Shown piece by piece: positions 50,580-57,216 of a stretch of 64,000 bases of DNA. Origin of the DNA: Phycicoccus sp. Soil802 (GTDB lineage: Bacteria > Actinomycetota > Actinomycetes > Actinomycetales > Dermatophilaceae); the NCBI RefSeq assembly GCF_001429605.1, contig NZ_LMSS01000005.1, forward strand, positions 540,618-604,617. Direction: 5' to 3'. Each line of letters opens with the position of its first letter. The stretch's first letter is position 1. The notes under the pieces are model-generated. The model searched no databases, was not told the DNA's origin, and was given only the letters and a program-made list of their open reading frames with translations. Made by a program: the position numbers and the translations under genes.

Positions 50580-50789
50580 CTAGGCGTACTTCCGGAGCCA
50601 CGGAACGACGGTGTCGCGCAACAGATCTGCGTCCTCGATCATCGGGAAGTGGCTGGCACCCTCGAGGATGGCGAGGTCGGCACTCGGGATGGTGTCGGCT
50701 AGGAAGCGGCCCCACTCGGAGGGAATGGGGTCCAACCCCGAGTGGACGACGAGGGCCGGCGTCTCGATGCCGGCGACGGCCCGCGCCGG
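50580..50789 (-). pseudogene. Truncated alpha/beta hydrolase (C-terminal remnant)
   Basis: Read on the minus strand, 69 codons between an in-frame TAG (50792-50790) and the terminal TAG (50582-50580) encode the end of an alpha/beta hydrolase: TPALVVHSGLDPIPSEWG (strand with the acid residue), SADLAILEGASHFPMIED with the catalytic His, and a final helix VVPWLRKYA. The nucleophile half is missing; upstream sequence belongs to a different small gene. It is a decayed fragment. Confidence 0.75.
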
Positions 50790-50809
50790 CTAGCCCAGGG
50801 CGCGGGCGG

Positions 50810-51115
50810 TCAGGGCAGGTGCCGGTCGAGGCGGCGCAGCACGGGCCCGATGAGGGGCCAGTCCTGGGCTCCCGCCCGCATGACGCGTCCGCGGAGCGTC
50901 GCCACCGCGCCACGCGCCACTGCGACCGGCGTGCGGCGTCCCGTGTCAGCGGAGGACCGCGCCCGCCGGTGGAGCCACTGAGCGCACCCTGCGCACACGC
51001 CCACCTCAGGATGCGATCCGAGCCGGCTCAGGTCGGCTTCGTCGAACGTGTTGCCACAGCACCAGCAGACCGGTCGCTCAGAGGGCTCGCGCTCGACTGC
51101 CGCCGCTGCTGTCAT
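50810..51115 (-). CDS. Small zinc-ribbon protein, unknown function
   Basis: A 101-residue protein from the ATG at 51115. Two Cys pairs, VCWCCGNTF and GVCAGCAQW, form a likely zinc ribbon in the first half; the second half is basic (RRARSSADTGRR, LRGRVMRAG), which suggests nucleic-acid or membrane contact. The ribosome site is weak. It could be a real small gene or a fragment left with the hydrolase remnant beside it, but the intact Cys pairs favour a gene. Confidence 0.6.
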   Translation of the reverse strand: MTAAAAVEREPSERPVCWCCGNTFDEADLSRLGSHPEVGVCAGCAQWLHRRARSSADTGRRTPVAVARGAVATLRGRVMRAGAQDWPLIGPVLRRLDRHLP

Positions 51116-51164
51116 GCCCCATGGTCTCTCCGGGACGCCGCGGTGACCAGAGACCAAGCTAAGC

Positions 51165-51200
51165 TCGCCGGGCGCCGCCCCCATCGGGGGGCGACGCCCA
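51165..51200. terminator. Imperfect terminator hairpin after the secreted protein
   Basis: CGCCGGGCGCCGCCCCC and GGGGGGCGACGCCCAGCG fold with a few mismatches around ATC, just past the stop of the minus-strand secreted protein. Confidence 0.6.
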
Positions 51201-51213
51201 GCGAGTCAGCGCA

Positions 51214-52029
51214 CTACTTCTTGTTGGTGCTCAGCTGAACCGTCTGCTCGGTGTAGCCCAGCGAGCACTCGAACAGGCCGCACGCGAACGCGAAGGCGAC
51301 CGTGGCGCCCTTGCCTCCACGGAACAGCCCGGTGTCGCTGACGACGATGGCCTCCCACGGGTGGGTGGTTCCGTCACACTGCAACGGGTTCACGAAGAAG
51401 AACCCGCTGATCTTCACCCGCCCGACCCGCTGGGTCAGGGTGCCTTCGATGTCGGAGAAGAAGTCGTCAGCGTTCGTGCACGAGTAGGTGCCGGTGAGCT
51501 TGGCGCTGCCGTCCTTGTATGCCGTCCCCTTGGGGTTCAAGGTGAAGGTCACCTCGGGGGCAGGCGGTGCGACGTCGAACGTCACCTCGAGCTGACCGCC
51601 CACCGTGGTCGTGTCGGAGAACGCGACCACGTAGTAGGTCTGCCCGGCGGTGGTGGAGAAACCCACCGTCGTCGGCCCGCAGGCCACGAGGACGCCGCCG
51701 GCGGGGTCACCCTCCGTGACCATGAATCCGCCGGAGTAGGAGGAGGCCGACATGTCGGCGACGACTCCGCCGTCTGTGGCGGCGGTGTACGTGAACCAGA
51801 CGCTGGCGTTGGTGAACGGTGCGCCGCAGTTCGCGTTGAGGGCAGCGTCGGTGGCGTCGGTGGTGGCGCCCGTCGTGTCCTGGCTGATGGTGGTGGGTAG
51901 GGACGAGACGACTGTCGCGGTGGCGGCGGTGTCGTTGGGTGCCGGTGCCGCAGAGGCGGCGCTGGCCATGACCGGCAGGAGCAGCGCTCCTGCGGTGGCG
52001 GCGGACAGGATGGAGCGCAACATCTTCAT
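51214..52029 (-). CDS. Secreted protein with jelly-roll-like and beta-sandwich regions, unknown function
   Basis: A 271-residue protein with a Sec signal peptide (MKMLRSILSAATAGALLLPV, cleavage near ASA-AP). The ATG at 52029 has GGGGGA upstream. The first mature part (about 30-150: SVWFTYTAATDGGVVADMS, AGQTYYVVAFSD) looks like the bacterial pre-peptidase or carbohydrate-binding type domain found in secreted enzymes. The second part (about 155-271) is beta-rich with four or more cysteines. There is no catalytic motif. It is monocistronic. Confidence 0.82.
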   Translation of the reverse strand: MKMLRSILSAATAGALLLPVMASAASAAPAPNDTAATATVVSSLPTTISQDTTGATTDATDAALNANCGAPFTNASVWFTYTAATDGGVVADMSASSYSGGFMVTEGDPAGGVLVACGPTTVGFSTTAGQTYYVVAFSDTTTVGGQLEVTFDVAPPAPEVTFTLNPKGTAYKDGSAKLTGTYSCTNADDFFSDIEGTLTQRVGRVKISGFFFVNPLQCDGTTHPWEAIVVSDTGLFRGGKGATVAFAFACGLFECSLGYTEQTVQLSTNKK

Positions 52030-52205
52030 GTGATCCCCCAGCTGTGAACCCGACCCCCCGTTGGGTCGTGCCACGCACATTGCCGCATCCGGACCCCAAC
52101 GCACCAGACCCCTTGAATCGTAGATTTTGCAACAACAGAGGCCTGCCCCTCACCGCCCGCGCGTGGTGACGATGAGTCGATGGTGTCTGCTGGGGAGGGT
52201 CGTGG

Positions 52206-53690
52206 TCAGGAGAGGCGGACCGACAGGTCGGGCGGCTCGGGGAACGCGTCGAACGGATGCATCGGCCGCGTGATCCTGGAGTGCCCGAGCCGCTCGAGGT
52301 CCTGGTCGACCGGACCGGGCGTGAGCGCAAGGGTCCAGCCCTGCGCGATGTCGTGCAGGGTCGGCTCGAGGTAGCCGATCTTGGTCACGACGATGGCGGC
52401 GTCGGTCGGCTCCAACCCGATGGCGCGGAAGTCAGCGGTGTCGTGGAACGCCTTGCGGAACTCCGTGACGACGGCCCGGATCCCACCGATGCGCACCACG
52501 GCGATCCGGCCGGCGTCGGGGTCCCCCGTGTGCAGGCTCACGAGCTCGCCCTCGATGCGGACCGGTCCGCAGATCCGGTGGTCGACCCGGGCCCCGGCCG
52601 TCACCGAAACCCGCTCCCCCGGCTGCGCCTCGAAGAGCTCCTCGATGGCCGACTCGTCGAAGATCGAGGCGACGTGGACGACCGGCGAGTCCTCGCGGGT
52701 CAGCTCCGACATCGCGAGCAGCTCGGTCAGCGCCCACGTGACGTCGCCGGTGCCACCGGCCCCGGGGTTGTCGCCGCTGTCGCTGACGAGGTAGGGGGCG
52801 CCTCCGCCGGCCGCACGGTGGGCCAGTCCGGCCGCGATCCCCTCGGCCAGCGTGCCGGTGGGTCCGACGAACCCGAAGTCGTCGCGCGCGTCCCAGAGCC
52901 GTTGGGCGAGGGTTGCGGCGGGCCCGACGATCGCATCGTCGTCGTCGCCGGTGACGAGGACCGAGGCGTGACAGCGCGGTTCGTCTGCCCAGGCGTAGCC
53001 GATCCAGATCGAGGCATCCGTCACGCCGGGCTGGCGCTCCACCTCGGCGAGCCCCGCGTAGAGGCTCCGGGCCGGCTCGACGCGCGTCGACGTCTTCTCC
53101 CCCGGCAGCAGGATGGGCACACGCACCCACGCACGGCGTGGACGTCCACCACGCTCGAGCCAGTCCACCAGGTTCCGGGCAGCACGCTCGCGGGTCTCCC
53201 ACGCGTCCTCGTGCGGAGCGAGCCGATAGGCAGTGGGCAGATCCACCCCGAGGGCCAGGCGCTCGGACACGTTGCCGTGCAGGTCCATCGGCGCCGAGAT
53301 GATCGGCTCCGCGCCGATGACGTCGCGGATCGCGTCGACCAGGTCGCCCTCGGCGTCGTCCATGCCCTCCACGCTCATGGCGCCGTGGAGGTCGAGGTAG
53401 AGACCGTCGAGCGGAGCGGCCTTCGCGAGCCCGTCGAGGATGCGGGCCTTGAAGTCGTCGTAGACCTCGCGGACCACGGGCCCGCCGGGGATCGACCGCG
53501 CGTAGAACACCCCGACCCAGTCCGCTGCATCGCCCAGAGTCGTTCCGGTGGAAAGGAACTCGTACCGCTCGACAACCGCCGGACCTTCACGCACGTCGAA
53601 GTCGCGATAGCCGGCCCGGTGGGCCGCGTAGATGCTCGACTCGATCGCCATCCCCGCGACAGCGATCCTCGGGGTGCGTCCGTGGGCCAT
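52206..53690 (-). CDS. M81-family metallopeptidase (MlrC-like)
   Basis: A 494-residue protein of the MlrC family, named for a step in microcystin breakdown but widespread in bacteria without it. GLYLDLHGAMSVEG and APMDLHGNVSERL hold the metal-binding Asp/His. SDSGDNPGAGGTGD is the second signature in the C-terminal domain, and VVTKIGYLEPTLHD is near the end. The true substrate in this organism is unknown, perhaps a cyclic or modified peptide. It lies just upstream of cutC and a ROK kinase, all minus strand, but with a 46-bp gap after the cutC stop. Confidence 0.93.
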   Translation of the reverse strand: MAHGRTPRIAVAGMAIESSIYAAHRAGYRDFDVREGPAVVERYEFLSTGTTLGDAADWVGVFYARSIPGGPVVREVYDDFKARILDGLAKAAPLDGLYLDLHGAMSVEGMDDAEGDLVDAIRDVIGAEPIISAPMDLHGNVSERLALGVDLPTAYRLAPHEDAWETRERAARNLVDWLERGGRPRRAWVRVPILLPGEKTSTRVEPARSLYAGLAEVERQPGVTDASIWIGYAWADEPRCHASVLVTGDDDDAIVGPAATLAQRLWDARDDFGFVGPTGTLAEGIAAGLAHRAAGGGAPYLVSDSGDNPGAGGTGDVTWALTELLAMSELTREDSPVVHVASIFDESAIEELFEAQPGERVSVTAGARVDHRICGPVRIEGELVSLHTGDPDAGRIAVVRIGGIRAVVTEFRKAFHDTADFRAIGLEPTDAAIVVTKIGYLEPTLHDIAQGWTLALTPGPVDQDLERLGHSRITRPMHPFDAFPEPPDLSVRLS

Positions 53691-53736
53691 GGTCGTCAGT
53701 CTGCTCGATGGGTATGCCGCGTGGCTGGCCGGGTGG

Positions 53737-54435
53737 TCAGCCGGCCGGGCGGCCGAGCGCGTCGAGCACGGCCGTGATGCCGGCCGCCGACGTGCGGCTG
53801 CGGCCTCCTTCGTCCGCGGGGGCTCGCAGGTGCACCTCCCGCACGCCGGTGGACTCGACGAGCCCGGCGACGTTCACGGCGCGCACACCGCCCGCGGCGA
53901 GGACGCCGATGCGAGTGCCGGCGTGGCGCACCAGGGCGCGGAGCTCCTCGTGGTGATCCGCGGCCGGCCCCCTGCCACCACCGGTGAGGACCCGGTGCAC
54001 CCCCAGGCGGGCCAGCACGTCGAGGGCCGCAGGGTGGTCTGCGACCTCGTCGAACGCGCGGCTGAAGGTGATCGACGCTTCGCCGCACGCTGCGACGAGT
54101 CGGCTCGTGACGACATGGTCGATCCGACCATCCGAGGTCAGGGCATTGACGACGAACCCCACTGGCACCCTGGTCGGGAGCCGTCGGATCGCGGCGATGT
54201 CGGCGAGCATGCTGGCCACCTCGTCGGCGTCGTAGACGAAGTCGCCACCCCGCGGTCGGATCAGGACGTGCACCCCGATCCTGCTCACTGCCGCAAGTGT
54301 CGTGCCGATCATCCCGAGGCTCGGCGTGATCCCGCCCTCCAGCAGGTCGGCGCACAGCTCGACCCGGTCGGCCCCACACGCCTCCGCAGTGCGGGCGCCG
54401 GCGACGTCCTCGACGCAGATCTCCACCAGGGTCAC
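53737..54435 (-). CDS. cutC: CutC-family TIM-barrel protein
   Basis: A 232-residue protein starting at the GTG at 54435, overlapping the ROK kinase stop (GTGA). LVEICVEDVAGARTAEACGADRVELCADLLEGGITPS begins the family signature, seen in parts as ADRVELCADL and GGITPS; VLIRPRGGDFVYDADEV, TFSRAFDEV and VLTGGGRG follow. CutC was linked to copper homeostasis, but many homologues sit near sugar or peptidoglycan-recycling genes, and the coupling here with a ROK sugar kinase favours that kind of role. Confidence 0.92.
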   Translation of the reverse strand: MTLVEICVEDVAGARTAEACGADRVELCADLLEGGITPSLGMIGTTLAAVSRIGVHVLIRPRGGDFVYDADEVASMLADIAAIRRLPTRVPVGFVVNALTSDGRIDHVVTSRLVAACGEASITFSRAFDEVADHPAALDVLARLGVHRVLTGGGRGPAADHHEELRALVRHAGTRIGVLAAGGVRAVNVAGLVESTGVREVHLRAPADEGGRSRTSAAGITAVLDALGRPAG

Positions 54436-55403
54436 GGGTGCTGGTCCTGGCTCGGGTCCACGCGCCACGACGCCAGCAGGTCGTCGCGTCCGGCAGCCCG
54501 GAAGGCGAGGACGGCGGCCCCGAGCCGCCCGGCGCTCTCACCCAGCTCGCTGACCACGACCCGGGGCCGGCCGCGCCAGGCCAGCCCCGACTCCATCCTC
54601 GCGGTCAGCGGCTCGAGCAGGACGGCCCCCGCCCGGGACAGTCCACCGCCGATCACGATCAGCTCGGGGTCGAGGAGGATGGTCAGGACGTTCAGTCCCT
54701 GGGCAAGCACGGTGACGGCCTCGTCCCAGAGGCGATCTGCCGTGGCGTCCGAGCCAAGCGAGGCGACGACCTCCTCGGCGGTTCGTGCGTGCCCCTCGGC
54801 CGCGGCATACCGTCGCGCGAGGGCGCCGGCCGAGGCGTAGGCCTCGAGGCAGCCGCGCTGTCCGCACGGGCACAGCTCGCCGCCCGGCACCAAGGGGATG
54901 TGGCCGAACTCCCCTGCGGCGCCAGTGAATCCGGCGACGAGTCGGCCGTCGCTCACGATCGCGGCGGCGACGCCCGTCCCGATCGGCACGAGCACGAAGC
55001 TGTCCGAGCCACGTCCCGCGCCGAGCAGCTGCTCGGCCACCCCGGCCGTCCGCACGTCGTGCCCCACCGCCACGGGAAGGTCGAGTGCGTCGCCCAGGTG
55101 GTCGCGCAGGGGCAGGTCGCGCCAGCCGAGGTTGGACGCGTAGCGGACGACGCCGCGCGCCTCGTCGACCGAGCCGGGTGTCACCACACCCGCGGCCACC
55201 GGTGTGACGCCGGCGCCTGCGGCGATCGTGGACAGGTCGCGCACCAGCTGCGTCAACGCGGAGACGACCTCGCGGTCCGGGGTGGGCACGGTTCTGGTGG
55301 CGAGCTCACGTCCCGAGCCGTCGACGACGACGCCCTTCATGGAAGAGCCGCCCAGGTCGACGGCCACCACGGCCGCGGTGCTCCTGGTCAGCGCCTCAGT
55401 CAC
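54432..55403 (-). CDS. ROK-family sugar kinase (glucokinase-like)
   Basis: A 323-residue kinase. The ATP motif is VAVDLGGSSMKGVVVD; the ROK signature with zinc-binding residues is GEFGHIPLVPGGELCPCGQRGCLEAYAS, seen as GEFGHIPL and CPCGQRGCLEAYAS; catalytic Asp is in VGHDVRTAG. There is no N-terminal winged helix, so it is a kinase and not a ROK repressor. It phosphorylates glucose, N-acetylmannosamine or a similar sugar. It is translationally coupled to cutC. Confidence 0.93.
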   Translation of the reverse strand: MTEALTRSTAAVVAVDLGGSSMKGVVVDGSGRELATRTVPTPDREVVSALTQLVRDLSTIAAGAGVTPVAAGVVTPGSVDEARGVVRYASNLGWRDLPLRDHLGDALDLPVAVGHDVRTAGVAEQLLGAGRGSDSFVLVPIGTGVAAAIVSDGRLVAGFTGAAGEFGHIPLVPGGELCPCGQRGCLEAYASAGALARRYAAAEGHARTAEEVVASLGSDATADRLWDEAVTVLAQGLNVLTILLDPELIVIGGGLSRAGAVLLEPLTARMESGLAWRGRPRVVVSELGESAGRLGAAVLAFRAAGRDDLLASWRVDPSQDQHP

Positions 55404-55422
55404 CGGTGCACCGTATCCGGCC

Positions 55423-56607
55423 TCACGCGGCTGACCGGCGCGGCCGCGCGACGTAGGCCGCCGCGGCGGTCGTGATGGGCACCGCCGCGATCAGGCCGAT
55501 GGTGCCGACCGCACTGCGGACCAGCTCGGTCGCCACCAGCTGGTCCGACAGCACCTGGCCGAGCGGGTCGTCGAGGGCGACGATGAGCACGAGCAGCGGA
55601 AGCGAGGCGCCTGCGTAGGCCAGGACGATGGTGTTGATGACCGAGGCGATGTGCGCCCGCCCGACTCGCGTCGCGGCGGCATACAGCTGTCTTCCACCCA
55701 GCTCGGGGTTGGCCCGGGCCAGCTCCTCCACCGTCACCGCCTGGGTGACGGTGACGTCGTCGAGCACACCGAGCGAGCCGATCAGGATGCCGGCCAGCAG
55801 CAGCCCTCTCAGGTCGACCCCGTGGGACTGGCCGAGGATGAACGAGCTCTCGTCGCCTGCGCCGGACAGGTTCATCGCCATGACGGCGAGCGCCGAGAGC
55901 AGGCCGGTCAGCAGGAGGCTCGCCAAGGTCCCGGCCAGGGCCACCGTGGTCGTCCTCCCCAAGCCATGGGTCAGGTAGAGGACGACCAGCACGATCGCGG
56001 AGCAGCCGACGATCGCCACCGGCAGTGGTGGTTTGCTGTCGAGGATCGCCGGGATGACGAACCCGAGGATGACGGTGAAGGTGAACCCGAGCCCGAGCAG
56101 CGCGGTCAGACCCCGCCAGCGGCCGAACGCCAGCACCGCAAGGACGAACGCCACGAGGAGCACCCACAGCTGGGTGCCTCGCTCGTGGTCGATGATCGCG
56201 TAGCGGGACGCGGCCTCGTTGCCGGGCGAGTACGCGAGGACCGCCTTGTCCCCGACGTGGACCGTGGGCGACCCGACACCGGTGGGCAGCGGGACCGTGA
56301 ACGTCGTGCCGGCCTGGTCACCGGTCGTCAGCCTGACCTGGGCACTGCCGCACACCGAGCTGGCCGCGGGTGGTGACTGCTGCAGCTGGTCCGTGGCGGG
56401 CGGGCAGGGCTCGACGTCCATCGTCGTGATGACACCGTTGACCTGCTGGGTGTCGGGGGCCCCGGCCACCGCCGCCTTGCTGTCCGGCCACAGCCAGACC
56501 ATCGCCACGGCCACCGCACAGAGGACGACGGCCACCGCGACGAGCACCGTGGGCGAGGTGTTCAGCCCACCGGCGTGCGCGTGGGGGTGCGCGTGCCTTC
56601 CCGCCAC
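55423..56607 (-). CDS. YibE/F-like membrane protein
   Basis: A 394-residue protein. The GTG at 56607 with CGGAGG upstream is chosen; the open frame extends further but without features. After a His-rich cytoplasmic start (GRHAHPHAHAGG) comes one membrane helix, an outer domain with two cysteines (VEPCPP and SSVCGS), then about seven helices of the YibE/F type (VLIGSLGVLDDVTVTQ is the conserved segment). A role in ion or metal transport has been proposed for some members; not established. Confidence 0.9.
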   Translation of the reverse strand: MAGRHAHPHAHAGGLNTSPTVLVAVAVVLCAVAVAMVWLWPDSKAAVAGAPDTQQVNGVITTMDVEPCPPATDQLQQSPPAASSVCGSAQVRLTTGDQAGTTFTVPLPTGVGSPTVHVGDKAVLAYSPGNEAASRYAIIDHERGTQLWVLLVAFVLAVLAFGRWRGLTALLGLGFTFTVILGFVIPAILDSKPPLPVAIVGCSAIVLVVLYLTHGLGRTTTVALAGTLASLLLTGLLSALAVMAMNLSGAGDESSFILGQSHGVDLRGLLLAGILIGSLGVLDDVTVTQAVTVEELARANPELGGRQLYAAATRVGRAHIASVINTIVLAYAGASLPLLVLIVALDDPLGQVLSDQLVATELVRSAVGTIGLIAAVPITTAAAAYVARPRRSAA

Positions 56608-56931
56608 CTCTGCCTCCGTCCGGTCGGCCGTATGCCGCGGCCGCCCGTTCGATGCGTTCGTTCCGGCTGACCACGCTCCCGGGTCATCCTGCCGTGCGGG
56701 TCGGTCGGCTGGCAGCGAGGGTCCCGCGACAGTGCGGTGCGTGTGCTCGGTCGCCGCGCGGATCGGCTGGCTGGCGGTATCAGCAGCTCGACCCGCGCCT
56801 CTTCTCCATGAGGCGTTCAGCCCCGGCAGCCTCGCCCGTTCGTCGGGGCACTTCCGGCCCATCGCCCGATTACCCAGGGCGGCTCGTCGAGGTTGGATGG
56901 AGGCACGGAAACGATTTCAGGAGGTGATCCG
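56608..56931. other. 324-bp intergenic region
   Basis: The divergent control region of the YibE/F and small His-rich protein genes. It holds one GTATGCCG word (56630) and a 17-bp stretch CCGCGCGGATCGGCTGG (56754-56770) that also occurs at 28766-28782 in front of the response regulator. I see no gene. Confidence 0.5.
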
Positions 56932-57207
56932 ATGTTCGACTCGACGCCCGAGCAGTCCAATGACCCGGTCGCCGCCTGCACGGCCGACGCGGTCCATCGC
57001 CGCGACCACCACCACGACGGTGCGGAGACCTGTCACCCGCACCGGATCGAGGTCGTCCACCTCGGCCACCGAGCGATCGCGGTCTGCCACGACTGTGGAC
57101 AGGACTCGGGATTCCTCCCCGAGCGGGACGCCGACCAGCTGGCTTCCGCGCACCGCGACGAGACGGTCGCGGACGGCCACCTCCCCTTCACGTCGCGGGT
57201 CGCCTGA
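56932..57207 (+). CDS. Small His/Cys-rich putative metal-binding protein
   Basis: A 91-residue protein with a near-perfect CAGGAGGTGATCC ribosome site before the ATG at 56932. It has ten histidines, some clustered (RRDHHHDGAETCHPHR), and Cys residues in TCHPH and VCHDCGQD, a possible zinc or redox-metal site. There is no signal peptide. The strong ribosome site suggests high expression. I do not recognise the family. The gene lies convergent to the hybrid kinase with 9 bp between stops. Confidence 0.72.
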   Translation: MFDSTPEQSNDPVAACTADAVHRRDHHHDGAETCHPHRIEVVHLGHRAIAVCHDCGQDSGFLPERDADQLASAHRDETVADGHLPFTSRVA

Positions 57208-57216
57208 GCTCCCTCC

